NCBI RefSeq assembly: GCF_000223375.1
Contig: NC_017384.1
Span: 1,182,097 to 1,246,096, forward strand
From: Ketogulonicigenium vulgare WSH-001
GTDB taxonomy: Bacteria; Pseudomonadota; Alphaproteobacteria; Rhodobacterales; Rhodobacteraceae
Direction of reading: 5' to 3'
DNA length: 64,000 nucleotides
Below, in pieces: positions 44,981 through 54,215 of this stretch. Every line of letters begins with the position of its first letter. Positions within the stretch are counted from its first letter, which is position 1. Under the pieces are notes generated by a model. The model worked only from the letters and a program-made list of their open reading frames with translations. It was not told the DNA's origin and did no database searches. The translations under genes were made by a program, and so were the position numbers.

Positions 44981-45718
44981 TTAACCGCGATTGCGCAGCA
45001 ATTGGCGCAAGATACCATGCAGCGTCGCCGTATCGGCGCGCGTCAGGGGCATCCTGCTCCACAGATTACGCAGGTTCAGTTTCATACTTTGGGCTTTATG
45101 TTCGGGAAAGAAAAAGCCTGCCTCGTCAAGGCGCTCTTCGAAATGGGTGGCCAGCGCCTCGATATCGGCGTTATTGGCCCATTCCGCCCCGGCCATCTCG
45201 ATCCGCTCGTCCACCACGGCATCTGCGGCGCGGCGCCATTCATAGGCGGTCAGCAGCACGCATTGCGCAAGGTTCAGCGAGGGGAATTCAGGGTTCACCG
45301 GCACCGTGATGATCACATTCGCGCGGGCGATATCGTCGTTTTCCATCCCGGCGCGCTCCGGCCCGAACATGATCGCGACCTTTTCGCCGCGGGCGATGCG
45401 CGCATGGGCATCGCGCAGCGCGGCTTCGGGCGACATGACGGGCTTGGTCAGGCCGCGCGGGCGGGCGGTGGTCGCATAGACAAAGGTGCAATCGGCAATC
45501 GCCTCGGCGGTGGTCGCATAAAGCTGCGCCTCGTCCAGCAGGCGTCCCGCGCCCGAGGCCATGGCCACCGCCTTTTCATTGGGCCAGCCGTCGCGCGGGG
45601 CAATGACCCGCATCCGGTCGAGGCCAAAGTTCCACATCGCCCGCGCTGCGGCGCCGATGTTTTCCCCCATCTGGGGCTGGATCAGGACAAAGGCGGGCTG
45701 GGGCGTTGCAGTTGGCAT
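44981..45718 (-). CDS. TrmH/SpoU-type RNA methyltransferase, TrmJ-like
   Basis: A 245-residue SPOUT methyltransferase. The N-terminal PAFVLIQPQMGENIGAAARAM (motif 1), MFGPERAGMENDDI (motif 2) and PEFPSLNLAQCVLLTAYEW (motif 3) form the trefoil-knot site for SAM. The C-terminal 80 residues match the TrmJ extension, so it probably 2'-O-methylates position 32 of some tRNAs. The ATG at 45718 is preceded by an exact 12-bp tandem duplication that includes its ribosome-binding site. Confidence 0.93.
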   Translation of the reverse strand: MPTATPQPAFVLIQPQMGENIGAAARAMWNFGLDRMRVIAPRDGWPNEKAVAMASGAGRLLDEAQLYATTAEAIADCTFVYATTARPRGLTKPVMSPEAALRDAHARIARGEKVAIMFGPERAGMENDDIARANVIITVPVNPEFPSLNLAQCVLLTAYEWRRAADAVVDERIEMAGAEWANNADIEALATHFEERLDEAGFFFPEHKAQSMKLNLRNLWSRMPLTRADTATLHGILRQLLRNRG

Positions 45719-45723
45719 GGATC

Positions 45724-45747
45724 TTCCAAGGCTGGTTCCAAGGCTGG
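45724..45747. repeat. 12-bp exact tandem duplication in the TrmJ-gene leader
   Basis: TTCCAAGGCTGG occurs twice head to tail, ending 5 bases before the ATG on the minus strand. Each copy carries a GGAA that could act as ribosome-binding site. Confidence 0.85.
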
Positions 45748-45867
45748 TTATCGCGGATGCCCTTAGCCCCCCCGCCCCCACAAGACAAGCAGACAACATG
45801 TTGCGGCACTGGCCTCGCGCCCGTTTGCAGGCTATAGCAGGACGCAACTTTTGTTGATGAGAACGCC

Positions 45868-46506
45868 ATGACCGACACCACGACGGCAGCCGACGACCTG
45901 CCCCAGATCTATCTGATCTCGCCCCCGACCTTTGATCTGGATGTCTTTCCCGATCTGATGGCGCGCTGCCTTGATGCGGTCGAGACATCCTGCGTGCGTC
46001 TTTCGCTGGCGACCCGTGACGAGGATGTGATCCAACGCGCCGCCGACAGCCTGCGCCAAATCACCCATGATCGCGACATCGCATTGGTGATCGAGAACCA
46101 CGCCCTGCTGGTCGAGCGTCTGGGCCTTGATGGTGTGCATCTGACGGACGGCTCGCGCTCGGTCCATAAAATGCGCCGCGATCTGGGCGAAGACGCGATT
46201 GTCGGCACCTATTGCGGCACCTCGCGCCATGACGGCATGACCGCTGGCGATATGGGCGCGGATTACGTCAGCTTTGGCCCCGTCGGGCAAAGCCTGCTGG
46301 GCACCGGCGAGCGCGCGACGCTGGATCTGTTCCAGTGGTGGAGCGAGATGATCGAAGTGCCCGCCGTGACCGAAGGGGGTCTGGACGAAGAATTGATCCG
46401 CCAGCTTGCGCCCTATAGCGATTTCTTTGGCTTTGGCGAGGAAATCTGGGCGACCGAAGATCCTGTCGCGACCTATCAGCGTCTGGTCGCCGCCACGCGC
46501 GGCTAA
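45868..46506 (+). CDS. ThiE/TenI-like TIM-barrel protein
   Basis: A 212-residue protein of the thiamine phosphate synthase superfamily (IYLISPPTF, ALVIENHALLVERLGLDGVHL, VGTYCGTSRHD). The diphosphate-binding loop, usually GPxFPTxTK in ThiE, is here GPVGQSLLGTGE, and the loop after DGVHL also deviates. No other thi gene is nearby. It may therefore not make thiamine phosphate. It is divergent from the TrmJ-like gene and overlaps the RatA-like gene by four bases at the end. Confidence 0.82.
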   Translation: MTDTTTAADDLPQIYLISPPTFDLDVFPDLMARCLDAVETSCVRLSLATRDEDVIQRAADSLRQITHDRDIALVIENHALLVERLGLDGVHLTDGSRSVHKMRRDLGEDAIVGTYCGTSRHDGMTAGDMGADYVSFGPVGQSLLGTGERATLDLFQWWSEMIEVPAVTEGGLDEELIRQLAPYSDFFGFGEEIWATEDPVATYQRLVAATRG

Positions 46507-46958
46507 GTTTTAGCCGTGCCGTAGAGATCTGCGGCACGGCGTTCAAACGCCTGCACGATCTGCCGCATCGCCTCGTGGAAAAACAGGCCCGCCGCGCTTT
46601 GCAGCAGCTTGTTGCGAAAGGCGAAATCGACGTCAAAGCTGACTTCGCAACCGCTATCGGTGTCACGAAACTGCCAACGGCTTTCCATATGGCTGAACGG
46701 CCCGTCGATATAGCTGGTGTCGATCCTCAGCTGATCCGGATACAGCAACACGCGGCTGCCGAACTTTTCGCGGAACAGTTTGAACGAGACGATCAGATCC
46801 GCCAGCATTTCCTGATGGTCGCCGCGATCCGTGACCGAGCGCACCCGCGCACCTGCGACCCAAGGCAGAAACTGGGCATAGCCCGTCACATCCGCCACCA
46901 GATCGTAAACCTGTTGGCCCGAATAGGGCAATTGGCGGGTCTCGTGATGGGTGGTCAT
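46503..46958 (-). CDS. RatA/Coq10-type START domain protein
   Basis: A 151-residue SRPBCC/polyketide-cyclase-type protein. Typical markers are the start RQLPYSGQQVYDLVADVTGYAQFLPWVAGARV and the C-terminal half LLQSAAGLFFHEAMRQIVQAFERRA. Relatives are yeast Coq10, which carries ubiquinone to the respiratory chain, and E. coli RatA, described as a ribosome-association toxin. No RatB gene is adjacent, so the ubiquinone role is more likely in this organism (inference). Confidence 0.9.
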   Translation of the reverse strand: MTTHHETRQLPYSGQQVYDLVADVTGYAQFLPWVAGARVRSVTDRGDHQEMLADLIVSFKLFREKFGSRVLLYPDQLRIDTSYIDGPFSHMESRWQFRDTDSGCEVSFDVDFAFRNKLLQSAAGLFFHEAMRQIVQAFERRAADLYGTAKT

Positions 46959-47107
46959 GACGGCAGGCTCGAAATTGGCTGATTTTCAATCGGTCTGCGG
47001 GAAAGCGGGACGAGTTGCAACCCCTGCGGCCTTGCCTCTCTTGCCAAACCACCCCTTGGGGCGCAATAAGCCCGCGAAAACGACGCAAGCGCCAAAAGGA
47101 ACGCCAT

Positions 47108-47671
47108 ATGACCGCGCCCAAGCCCTATGTCATTGATCAGATGATCTCGGCCAAGGCGATTGCCGCCCGTATCGAGGAACTGGCCCGTATCATCGGCGCC
47201 GAATTTGCCGATACGGATAAGCTGGTGGTCGTGGGCCTGTTGCGCGGGTCCTTTGTCTTTATCGCGGATCTGGTGCGCGAAATTGACCTGCCGATCGAGG
47301 TCGATTTCATTGAGGCATCCTCCTACGGCGACGCGATGGAAAGCTCGCGCGAGGTGCGCATTCTCAAGGACTTGCGCGGCAAGATCGAGGGGCGCGATGT
47401 GCTGTTGGTCGAGGATATCGTCGATACCGGCCACACGCTGCATTACGTCACCCGCATCCTGAACGAGCGCAAACCCCGCCGCCTGCGCACCATCGCGCTG
47501 CTGGATAAGCCCTCGCGCCGCGAGGCAGACTTTGCGGCCGATTGGATCGGGTTTTCGATCCCTGACGAATTTGTCGTCGGTTACGGGATTGATTTCGCGC
47601 AGCGCAATCGTAACCTGCCCTATATCGGTAAAGTCCGCTTTACGGACCAGACTTCGGGCGAGGACGCATGA
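47108..47671 (+). CDS. hpt: Hypoxanthine phosphoribosyltransferase
   Basis: A 187-residue purine salvage enzyme that makes IMP or GMP from hypoxanthine or guanine and PRPP. The PRPP-binding motif [14 protein letters not shown] (about 98-111) and the [11 protein letters not shown] and KPSRRE segments are intact. The ATG at 47108 gives the normal family N terminus. The stop overlaps the start of a small membrane-protein gene by four bases. Confidence 0.95.
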   Translation: MTAPKPYVIDQMISAKAIAARIEELARIIGAEFADTDKLVVVGLLRGSFVFIADLVREIDLPIEVDFIEASSYGDAMESSREVRILKDLRGKIEGRDVLLVEDIVDTGHTLHYVTRILNERKPRRLRTIALLDKPSRREADFAADWIGFSIPDEFVVGYGIDFAQRNRNLPYIGKVRFTDQTSGEDA

Positions 47672-47844
47672 ACCCTATCCACTGGCTGATGCGCATGAAG
47701 CGCTGGCAGCAAAATCCGCCCAGCGCAAAGCAAGTGCGATTCGTCGGCATCGTCGTCGCGATCTGCTTTGCGATTGCGCTGGTCAGTTGGTATTTTGGCG
47801 CGGATTTCCGGCCGCAGAGCATGCGCCTGCCGCCGATCCGCTAA
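47668..47844 (+). CDS. Small single-pass membrane protein, 58 residues
   Basis: A short gene starting on an ATG that overlaps the hpt stop (ATGA). The product starts [13 protein letters not shown], is basic for about 22 residues, has one hydrophobic helix ([20 protein letters not shown], about 23-42), and ends with a short outward tail ([12 protein letters not shown]). No motif suggests a function. Its coupling with hpt and typical codon use support a real gene. Its TAA is directly followed by the stop of the convergent DUF6456 gene. Confidence 0.7.
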   Translation: MNPIHWLMRMKRWQQNPPSAKQVRFVGIVVAICFAIALVSWYFGADFRPQSMRLPPIR

Positions 47845-48918
47845 TCAGCCGACTTTGGGCGCATATTGCCCGAAACTGTTGTGATAATGCGTGGACAGGC
47901 GTTCCAGCGCGATCTTCAGCACCACCTTGCCTGACCTTGCCGCCCAGCCATTGCGGCGCTCGATCTGCTCAAGCCCTTCCAGATGACAGCAGCAGGCCAG
48001 CGCCACCTCGCCAAGGCCGGGACCCATGGCCTGCAGCGCGCCGATCAGGCGGCGGCGGGCGTCGATAATGGCAATCGGCCCATCGCCGACAGAGCCGCGC
48101 ACATCAATCGCTCCGGTCAGAAAACGCGACCAATCCTGCGCGCCGGATGCGGCCATATTGGCCAGTTCGAAATCTTCACGCAATCTCTCACCTATGCTTA
48201 CCAATTCTTTGGAAAGATAGGGCTTTCCGTCACCATCCCGACGCCTTCCCAGGGCAAGCAATGGGCTAAGGCCCATGGTGCTGCGAAAGTGGCTCAGGCG
48301 CGGCTCACCCTCGTCCAGCGCGGGCAGCGGGGCGCGGCCCGCCTCTTTCACATCGCGCAGATGCGCCTTGCCGGTCGCCGAGATGCGATAGCGTGCAATG
48401 CGGGCATTCGGTGTCTCGCAGGTAATCCAATTGCGCAGCACCAGCCGTTCGGCGACAGCGCGACCGACAACCGCAACGCGGGCGGTGTCGCGCACCAGAA
48501 TGCCCTTTTCCATATCGACCGCCAGCGCCAGCGTCACGCCTGCCTCGGCCATGCGGTTCAAAATGCGCATCGCCTCGGCATCGTGAAAACTATCCTCGGC
48601 GCGTTTGGCGCGGGTCTCGGTGGGCTTTGCCTGCAACTTGCGGGTCAGGCTGCCATCCGCGACGCGCTGCGGGTCGCGTGACAACGCGCGCAGGGCGGTA
48701 TCGACCAAGGGGTCGTCCCGCTCCATCTCAAGCTTGCGGATCTGGCGCAGAATGGTCGAGGGGTGCACCTGCACATCGCGGGCAATCTCGCGGATCGGTT
48801 TGCCGTCTTCGGTATGGGCCAGATAGTGACGCGCGGCGGCGGGCAGCCATTTCGGCCAGTTGCTGTCGTCATCCACATGGACGGCCTGCGCACCTTGGTG
48901 CTGATCGTTACTGCCCAT
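47845..48918 (-). CDS. DUF6456 helix-turn-helix protein
   Basis: A roughly 357-residue protein found in Rhodobacterales. The N-terminal third has a DNA-binding helix-turn-helix of resolvase or MarR-like look (DGKPIREIARDVQVHPSTILRQIRKLE, about 38-64). The middle includes an apparent second winged-helix part (MRILNRMAEAGVTLAL through ARYRISATGKAHL). The C-terminal DUF6456 domain covers about 210-345. Starts at 48957 (ATG, AAGG upstream) and 48918 (ATG, AAAGGG upstream) are both reasonable. A 48-bp palindromic region lies immediately upstream and may be its own operator. Confidence 0.85.
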   Translation of the reverse strand: MGSNDQHQGAQAVHVDDDSNWPKWLPAAARHYLAHTEDGKPIREIARDVQVHPSTILRQIRKLEMERDDPLVDTALRALSRDPQRVADGSLTRKLQAKPTETRAKRAEDSFHDAEAMRILNRMAEAGVTLALAVDMEKGILVRDTARVAVVGRAVAERLVLRNWITCETPNARIARYRISATGKAHLRDVKEAGRAPLPALDEGEPRLSHFRSTMGLSPLLALGRRRDGDGKPYLSKELVSIGERLREDFELANMAASGAQDWSRFLTGAIDVRGSVGDGPIAIIDARRRLIGALQAMGPGLGEVALACCCHLEGLEQIERRNGWAARSGKVVLKIALERLSTHYHNSFGQYAPKVG

Positions 48919-48964
48919 CGCGAAACCCTTTCGTCCGGCGTTGCGAAACCTGTTCATTGCAGGC

Positions 48965-49012
48965 CTTGCACACAACCAATAGGCGAAACCCTTACCTATT
49001 GGTTAATGCAAG
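48965..49012. repeat. Long two-part palindrome between DUF6456 and DUF6477 genes
   Basis: Outer arms CTTGCA (48965-48970) and TGCAAG (49007-49012), inner arms AACCAATAGG (48974-48983) and CCTATTGGTT (48995-49004), all perfect, around an 11-base centre. Inner arm centres are 21 bp apart, two helical turns, as for a dimeric DNA-binding protein. A further CCTATTGGT occurs at 49180-49188 inside the DUF6477 gene. Confidence 0.75.
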
Positions 49013-49141
49013 ACACAGGTTCACATAATTATTTCAAATTTCTAAACGGGCGTTTCGCAATCGGACGTTGCGCGGTGCGTTGCCGCAACGGCCCCTGCGC
49101 CGTGGCAATCTGGCCTCATCGCATCTTTGCCCGGAGCCGCC

Positions 49142-49465
49142 ATGACCCACCCTGCCCTGACTGACCTGCGCCGCCCGCGCCTATTGGTAAACGCCGCCCG
49201 ATTCGCCCTAGAGGACTACAACCGCACGGTCATGCTACCGCGGCTGTTGCATCTGCTGCGCCTGCCCGCGCCCGGCCACGCGCTGGAGGCGCTGATCGAG
49301 ACCGAGGCCGAGGTCAACGCCACCCGCCTGACCGGCAGCGCCACCTATTCCATCCCCGAACATATCGCGCTGCTGGCCGCGCTGCTGGCCGAGGCCCATA
49401 TCTGCGACGCTACGGCCCGCATAACGGCGCAAAACCCCCTTGAAAGGCCCGCTGATGCAGCCTAA
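49142..49465 (+). CDS. DUF6477 family protein
   Basis: A 107-residue soluble helical protein of the Rhodobacterales DUF6477 family, with the conserved start LTDLRRPRLLVNAARFALEDYNR and an acidic middle (ALEALIETEAEVNATRL). No membrane segment or catalytic motif is seen. It is divergent from the DUF6456 gene and ten bases upstream of guaA. Function is unknown. Confidence 0.85.
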   Translation: MTHPALTDLRRPRLLVNAARFALEDYNRTVMLPRLLHLLRLPAPGHALEALIETEAEVNATRLTGSATYSIPEHIALLAALLAEAHICDATARITAQNPLERPADAA

Positions 49466-49474
49466 AGCCTGCCC

Positions 49475-51031
49475 ATGACACATCATGATCGCCTCCTCAT
49501 CATCGACTTTGGCAGCCAGGTGACGCAGCTGATCGCGCGCCGCCTGCGCGAGCTGAATGTCTACTGCGAAATTCATCCCTATCAGAATGTCACCGACGCT
49601 TTTCTGCGGGATTTCGCCCCCAAAGCCGTGATCCTGTCGGGCGGCCCCGATAGCGTGACGCGCGAGGGCAGCCCCCGCGCCCCCGAAGCCCTGTGGGACT
49701 TTGGTGTTCCCGTCCTTGGCATCTGTTATGGTCAGCAGACCATGATGACCCAACTGGGCGGCAAGGTGGAACGCGGTCACGGCACGGCAGAATTCGGCCG
49801 CGCCTTTGTGACGCCCGCCGCCGATGCGCTGAACATTCTGGACGGCTGGTTCGCCGCTGGCAATGAACAGGTCTGGATGAGCCACGGCGACCATGTCTCG
49901 GCCATCGCGCCGGGGTTCAAGGTTTACGGCACCTCGCCGAATGCGCCTTTCGCGATCACTGCCGATACCGAGCGCAACTTCTTTGCCGTACAGTTCCACC
50001 CCGAGGTGCACCACACCCCCAAGGGCGCGAAGCTGTATGAGAATTTCATCCGTCTGGCCGGTTTCACTGGCGACTGGACGATGGCTGGCTACCGCGAGCA
50101 AGCGATCCAGCAGATCCGCGATCAGGTTGGCGACAAGCAAGTCATCTGCGCCCTGTCGGGCGGCGTTGACAGCTCGGTCACCGCGATCTTGATCAACGAG
50201 GCGATTGGCGATCAGCTGACCTGCGTCTTTGTGGACCATGGCTTGCTGCGCAAGGACGAAGCGATCGAAGTGACGCGGATGTTCCGCGAAAACTACAATC
50301 TGAACCTGATTGCAGCGGACGAAAGCGAGATGTTCCTGGGCGCGCTGGAAGGCGTGACCGACCCGGAAGTCAAGCGTAAGACCATCGGCAAGCTGTTCAT
50401 CGACGTCTTTGACAAATACGCCAAAGAGATCGACGGCGCCGAATTCCTGGCGCAAGGCACGCTGTATCCGGATGTGATCGAATCGGTCAGCTTCTCGGGC
50501 GGACCTTCGGTGACGATCAAATCGCACCACAATGTGGGCGGTCTGCCCGAAAAGATGGGCCTGAAACTGGTCGAGCCACTGCGCGAGCTGTTCAAGGACG
50601 AAGTGCGCGCCTTGGGCCGCGAGCTGGGCCTGCCCGAGCAGTTCATCCGTCGCCACCCCTTCCCCGGCCCCGGCCTTGCGATTCGCTGCCCCGGTGAAGT
50701 GACCCGCGAAAAGCTGGACATTCTGCGCAACGCCGATGCCGTCTATATCGACCAGATCCGCAAGCACGGTCTGTATGACGAGATCTGGCAAGCCTTTGTC
50801 GCGATCCTGCCCGTGCGCACCGTCGGCGTGATGGGCGATGGCCGCACCTATGACTTTGCCTGCGCCCTGCGCGCGGTGACTTCGGTCGATGGGATGACGG
50901 CGGATTACTACCCCTATACCCATGAATTCCTTGGTGAAACCGCAACACGGATCATCAATGAAGTGCCGGGCATCAACCGCGTGACCTATGATATCACGTC
51001 AAAGCCGCCCGGCACGATCGAGTGGGAATAA
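49475..51031 (+). CDS. guaA: GMP synthase (glutamine-hydrolysing)
   Basis: A 518-residue enzyme converting XMP to GMP. The class I glutamine amidotransferase domain comes first (nucleophile Cys in GICYGQQ, about 86; His and Glu in FHPEVHH). Next is the ATP-pyrophosphatase domain with the P-loop [11 protein letters not shown] (about 227-237), then the C-terminal dimerisation domain ending in KPPGTIEWE. All active-site residues are visible. A strong terminator follows. Confidence 0.98.
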   Translation: MTHHDRLLIIDFGSQVTQLIARRLRELNVYCEIHPYQNVTDAFLRDFAPKAVILSGGPDSVTREGSPRAPEALWDFGVPVLGICYGQQTMMTQLGGKVERGHGTAEFGRAFVTPAADALNILDGWFAAGNEQVWMSHGDHVSAIAPGFKVYGTSPNAPFAITADTERNFFAVQFHPEVHHTPKGAKLYENFIRLAGFTGDWTMAGYREQAIQQIRDQVGDKQVICALSGGVDSSVTAILINEAIGDQLTCVFVDHGLLRKDEAIEVTRMFRENYNLNLIAADESEMFLGALEGVTDPEVKRKTIGKLFIDVFDKYAKEIDGAEFLAQGTLYPDVIESVSFSGGPSVTIKSHHNVGGLPEKMGLKLVEPLRELFKDEVRALGRELGLPEQFIRRHPFPGPGLAIRCPGEVTREKLDILRNADAVYIDQIRKHGLYDEIWQAFVAILPVRTVGVMGDGRTYDFACALRAVTSVDGMTADYYPYTHEFLGETATRIINEVPGINRVTYDITSKPPGTIEWE

Positions 51032-51043
51032 CCCTTTGACATA

Positions 51044-51080
51044 AAAAGGCCGCGCAACAGATCGTTGCGCGGCCTTTTCC
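51044..51080. terminator. Terminator of guaA, usable in both directions
   Basis: A perfect 15-bp stem (AAAAGGCCGCGCAAC) with loop AGATC, ending in TTTT on the plus strand and AAAA before it, so it can also end the convergent proline-rich protein gene. Confidence 0.88.
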
Positions 51081-51094
51081 TTTGTCATGCCCGC

Positions 51095-51391
51095 TTATGG
51101 TGTTGCGGGTGTTGTCGGCGCAGGTGTGGGCGCCGGCGTAGGTGTGGGTGTCGGCGCGGGCACGGGTTCCGGCGCGGGTGTCGGCGTCGGCTCGGGCATG
51201 GGCGCAGGCGTCGCTTCAGGCGCAGGTGTGACGGCCGCCGGCGGCTCTGCCGGCGTGGTGTCAGTTGGGCCACTGGGCATAAAGATCGAATAGAGCAGCG
51301 CCAGAACGATGGCGATTGCGGCGACGATCAGAATGATAGATCCCCAGCCTGCATTGCGCGGCGGCGGGGGGTTCTGCATGGGATCGGTCAT
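51095..51391 (-). CDS. Small membrane protein with proline-alanine-threonine repeat tail
   Basis: A 98-residue protein: a short N-terminal cytoplasmic segment (MTDPMQNPPPPRNAGWG), one membrane helix (about 18-38), and a 58-residue outward tail of P, A, T and E built on PAP/PTP dipeptide repeats. GGAGG precedes the ATG. The tail would be extended and unfolded, like the proline-rich spacers of TonB-like proteins, but no TonB domain follows. Its many prolines make it a likely client of EF-P. The opposite strand shows a glycine-valine frame, which is a shadow. Confidence 0.72.
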   Translation of the reverse strand: MTDPMQNPPPPRNAGWGSIILIVAAIAIVLALLYSIFMPSGPTDTTPAEPPAAVTPAPEATPAPMPEPTPTPAPEPVPAPTPTPTPAPTPAPTTPATP

Positions 51392-51424
51392 CTTAAACCT
51401 CCGTCATTACAGTAAAGTAGCGCC

Positions 51425-51453
51425 AGTCTTGACCCCCGCCCCGCGCCTGTCAA
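51425..51453 (-). promoter_or_regulatory. Possible promoter of the proline-rich protein gene
   Basis: Minus-strand TTGACA (perfect -35), 17-base spacer, AAGACT (weak -10). Confidence 0.35.
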
Positions 51454-51558
51454 TCGAACGATTGTGAGCGGGGTTGAACCGGCAAACTTCCGTCTGCCCT
51501 TTCAACCACGCCCTTCCCCCGTTAAGGAGGGGCCAGCCCTGTCATATAGGAGGCCAAG

Positions 51559-52770
51559 ATGACTTTCTGGATCGTCGCGCTGGTTTTGGTGCTGATCATC
51601 GCCCTTGGGATGATTGCGCCGCTGTTGCGCCGTTTGCCCGTCGATGCGGAAACTGAACAGGCCTCGGAAGATATAACGATCTATCGCCAGCAATTGTCCG
51701 AGATTGACCGTGACCTGGCGCGCGGCACCTTGCTGCCCGAGGAGGCCGAGCGCGCCCGCACGGAAATCTCGCGGCGCATCCTGACCGCTGACGGCACCCG
51801 CCGCGGCCCAACCGGCACCGCGCCCCGCGCCGCCAGCATCGCGATTGCGGCTGTCACTGCGGTTGTCCTGTTTGGCGGCACCGCCGCGCTTTACATGGTA
51901 CTTGGCCAACCAGGTCGCGCCGATCTGCCGTTTGAGAACCGCCTGAGCGATGCCGAGGAAACCCGCGCCACCTTGCCCGCGCAAGCGAGCCTCGAGGCTG
52001 ACACCCCCGCCTTTACCGCGCCTGCCGATGCCCCCGCGAATTATGCCGCGCTGCAACAAAGCCTGCGCGAGGCGGCCGAGGCGAACCCGACCTCGATCGA
52101 GAACTGGCAGATTCTGGCGCTGTTCAACTATCGTCTGGGGGATTACGCCGGTGCCGTCAGCGCGCTGCAGCAGATCATCGCGGTCAAAGGCGAGACTGCC
52201 GAGACCGACGACCGCCTTGCCCTGATCGAGGCGATGGTATCGGCCGCGAATGGCCGTATTTCCGCCGAGGCGCGCGATCTGATCGCTGATACGCTGGCGC
52301 GCGATCCTGCGGCCCCCGGCGCGGTGTTCTACCAAGGTCTGGTCGATGCCGATGTCGGCCGCCCCGATCTGACCTTTGCCGCATGGCGCGATTACATTGA
52401 AAACTCGCCCCAAAGCAGCATGTTCACCACGCAGATGCATGACCAGTTGACGCTGATCGCCGAACTGGCGGGCATCCGCTATACCCCGCCAGCGCTGCTG
52501 AATGCGACCGCCGAACAGATCATGGCGATGTCGCCCGCTGAACAGCGCGTGGCGATCCAGAACATGGTGGATCAGCTGGGCCAGCGTCTGGCGGATACCG
52601 GTGGCTCGGCGGGCGAATGGGCGCAAATGGTGCGCGCCCTGCGCACCCTCGGCGAGCATCAACGCGCCGCGCTGATCGTGGCCGAAGCCCGCACCACCTT
52701 TGCCGCCGACCCCGAAGCGCTGGCCTTGGTCGAGGAGGCCGGTACCGCGCCGGTCACGCCGCTACCGTGA
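51559..52770 (+). CDS. ccmI: Cytochrome c biogenesis protein CcmI
   Basis: A 403-residue membrane protein that presents apocytochrome c for heme attachment. Helix 1 is at 3-21, a leucine-zipper-like cytoplasmic loop ([20 protein letters not shown], family hallmark) follows, helix 2 is at about 93-114, and the periplasmic part has TPR repeats ([20 protein letters not shown] onward). AGGAGG precedes the ATG. Its TGA overlaps the GTG of ruvX. Other ccm genes are not nearby. Confidence 0.94.
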   Translation: MTFWIVALVLVLIIALGMIAPLLRRLPVDAETEQASEDITIYRQQLSEIDRDLARGTLLPEEAERARTEISRRILTADGTRRGPTGTAPRAASIAIAAVTAVVLFGGTAALYMVLGQPGRADLPFENRLSDAEETRATLPAQASLEADTPAFTAPADAPANYAALQQSLREAAEANPTSIENWQILALFNYRLGDYAGAVSALQQIIAVKGETAETDDRLALIEAMVSAANGRISAEARDLIADTLARDPAAPGAVFYQGLVDADVGRPDLTFAAWRDYIENSPQSSMFTTQMHDQLTLIAELAGIRYTPPALLNATAEQIMAMSPAEQRVAIQNMVDQLGQRLADTGGSAGEWAQMVRALRTLGEHQRAALIVAEARTTFAADPEALALVEEAGTAPVTPLP

Positions 52771-53237
52771 TCTGCGAAAGCGTCGAGGATTTCGCCGCAG
52801 CCCTGCCGCCTATGCGCGCGGTCTGCGGGTTGGATCTGGGCACTGTGACGATTGGTGTTGCCGTGTCCGATCTGATGCTGTCGGTCGCCAGCCCGCTGGA
52901 GACGATCAAGCGTAAGAAATTCTCGCTTGATGCCGAGGCATTGCTGAAAATCATCGCCGCGCGCAATATCGCCGGGATTGTGCTGGGCCTGCCGCTGAAT
53001 ATGGACGGGTCCGAGGGGCCGCGCGCCCAATCCACCCGCGCCTTTGCCCGCAACCTGTCGCGCCTGACCGATCTGCCCATCGTCTATTGGGATGAACGTC
53101 TGTCGACCGTCGCCGCCGAACGCGCCTTGCTCGAGGCGGATACATCGCGCAAACGCCGCGACGAGGTGATCGACCATGTCGCGGCGGGCTTTATTCTACA
53201 AGGCGTGCTGGACCGTCTGCGGCACCTACGCCGCTAG
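52767..53237 (+). CDS. ruvX: Putative Holliday junction resolvase RuvX (YqgF)
   Basis: A 156-residue RNase H-like nuclease. Catalytic residues are Asp23 ([15 protein letters not shown]), Glu110 (WDERLST) and the C-terminal Asp of [10 protein letters not shown] (about 132-136). YqgF is also reported to act in 16S rRNA 5' end maturation. GTG start overlapping the ccmI stop (GTGA). Convergent with dusA, overlapping its last 12 bases. Confidence 0.93.
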   Translation: MICESVEDFAAALPPMRAVCGLDLGTVTIGVAVSDLMLSVASPLETIKRKKFSLDAEALLKIIAARNIAGIVLGLPLNMDGSEGPRAQSTRAFARNLSRLTDLPIVYWDERLSTVAAERALLEADTSRKRRDEVIDHVAAGFILQGVLDRLRHLRR

Positions 53238-54215
53238 CTGGTCCATCGCCGCGAGGGCCTTTTCCACCGTATGCAGCCCCGCGCCGTCGCGGTTCGCTTC
53301 CTCTGACAGAATACGCCGCCATTGACGCGCGCCCGGGCGGCCCGCAAAGGCACCCAGCATGTGGCGGGTGATCTGATGCAACCGGCCGCCTGCGCGCAGG
53401 TGATCCTCGATCACGGGGAACATGGCATGGACGGCTTCTTCGGCGCTGATCGCGTGCCCCTCGCCCCAGATCAGCGGATCGGCTTGGCCCAGGATGTCAG
53501 CGGGCTCGTGATAGGCCGCGCGGCCGATCATCACGCCATCAAGGCCGCGATCCAACAGCGCCTGCGCCTCGGCCAGCGATTTCACACCGCCATTCAGGCT
53601 GATGTGCAAATCGGGAAAGGCCGCTTTCATCGCAAAGACCAGATCGTAATCCAGCGGCGGGATATCGCGATTTTCCTTGGGCGACAGGCCTTGCAGCCAG
53701 GCCTTGCGCGCATGGATGATGACGCGCCGCACGCCTGAGGCGGCGACCTTTTCAAGGAACGCGGGCAGGATGTCGGACGGTTCTTGGTCATCCACGCCAA
53801 TGCGACATTTCAGCGTCACTTCGACCGGGCTCGCCGCGATCATCTCGGACAGGATTTCGGCGACCAGATCAGGCTGACGCATCAGCACCGCACCAAAGGC
53901 GCCCGATTGCACGCGGTCCGAGGGGCAGCCGCAGTTCAGGTTGATCTCGTCATAATTCCAATCCGCCGCGATCCGCACCGCCTCGCGCAGTTGTGCGGGA
54001 TCGGCACCGCCCAGTTGCAGCGCGACGGGATGTTCGGCATCGCGATAGCCCAACAGCCGCGCGCGCGGGCCATGGATCACGGCGGGGGCGGTCACCATCT
54101 CTGTATACAGCAGCGCATTGCGGCTGAACTGCCGGTGAAAGATCCGGCAATTGCTATCGGTCCAGTCGATCATCGGCGCGACGGAGAGCCGCGCCGCTTT
54201 GTTCAAATCAGTCAT
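53226..54215 (-). CDS. dusA: tRNA-dihydrouridine synthase A
   Basis: A 329-residue flavin-dependent reductase for uridines in the tRNA D-loop. Markers: [11 protein letters not shown], catalytic Cys97 in [12 protein letters not shown], the FMN-phosphate segment SLNGGVKS and [12 protein letters not shown]. DusA type is supported by the close match of the ending region ([20 protein letters not shown]). The ATG at 54215 lies inside the last codons of the RND permease gene, so it is the last gene of that unit or has an internal promoter. Confidence 0.94.
   Translation of the reverse strand: MTDLNKAARLSVAPMIDWTDSNCRIFHRQFSRNALLYTEMVTAPAVIHGPRARLLGYRDAEHPVALQLGGADPAQLREAVRIAADWNYDEINLNCGCPSDRVQSGAFGAVLMRQPDLVAEILSEMIAASPVEVTLKCRIGVDDQEPSDILPAFLEKVAASGVRRVIIHARKAWLQGLSPKENRDIPPLDYDLVFAMKAAFPDLHISLNGGVKSLAEAQALLDRGLDGVMIGRAAYHEPADILGQADPLIWGEGHAISAEEAVHAMFPVIEDHLRAGGRLHQITRHMLGAFAGRPGARQWRRILSEEANRDGAGLHTVEKALAAMDQLAA

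Noticed and set aside
45868..46958. Toxin-antitoxin pair from the RatA-like name
   Set aside because: No RatB or antitoxin gene is adjacent, and the convergent neighbour is a ThiE-like barrel. Coq10-like function fits better.
51087..51293. Glycine-valine repeat frame on the plus strand
   Set aside because: It is the reverse complement of the proline-rich tail and lacks a good ribosome-binding site.
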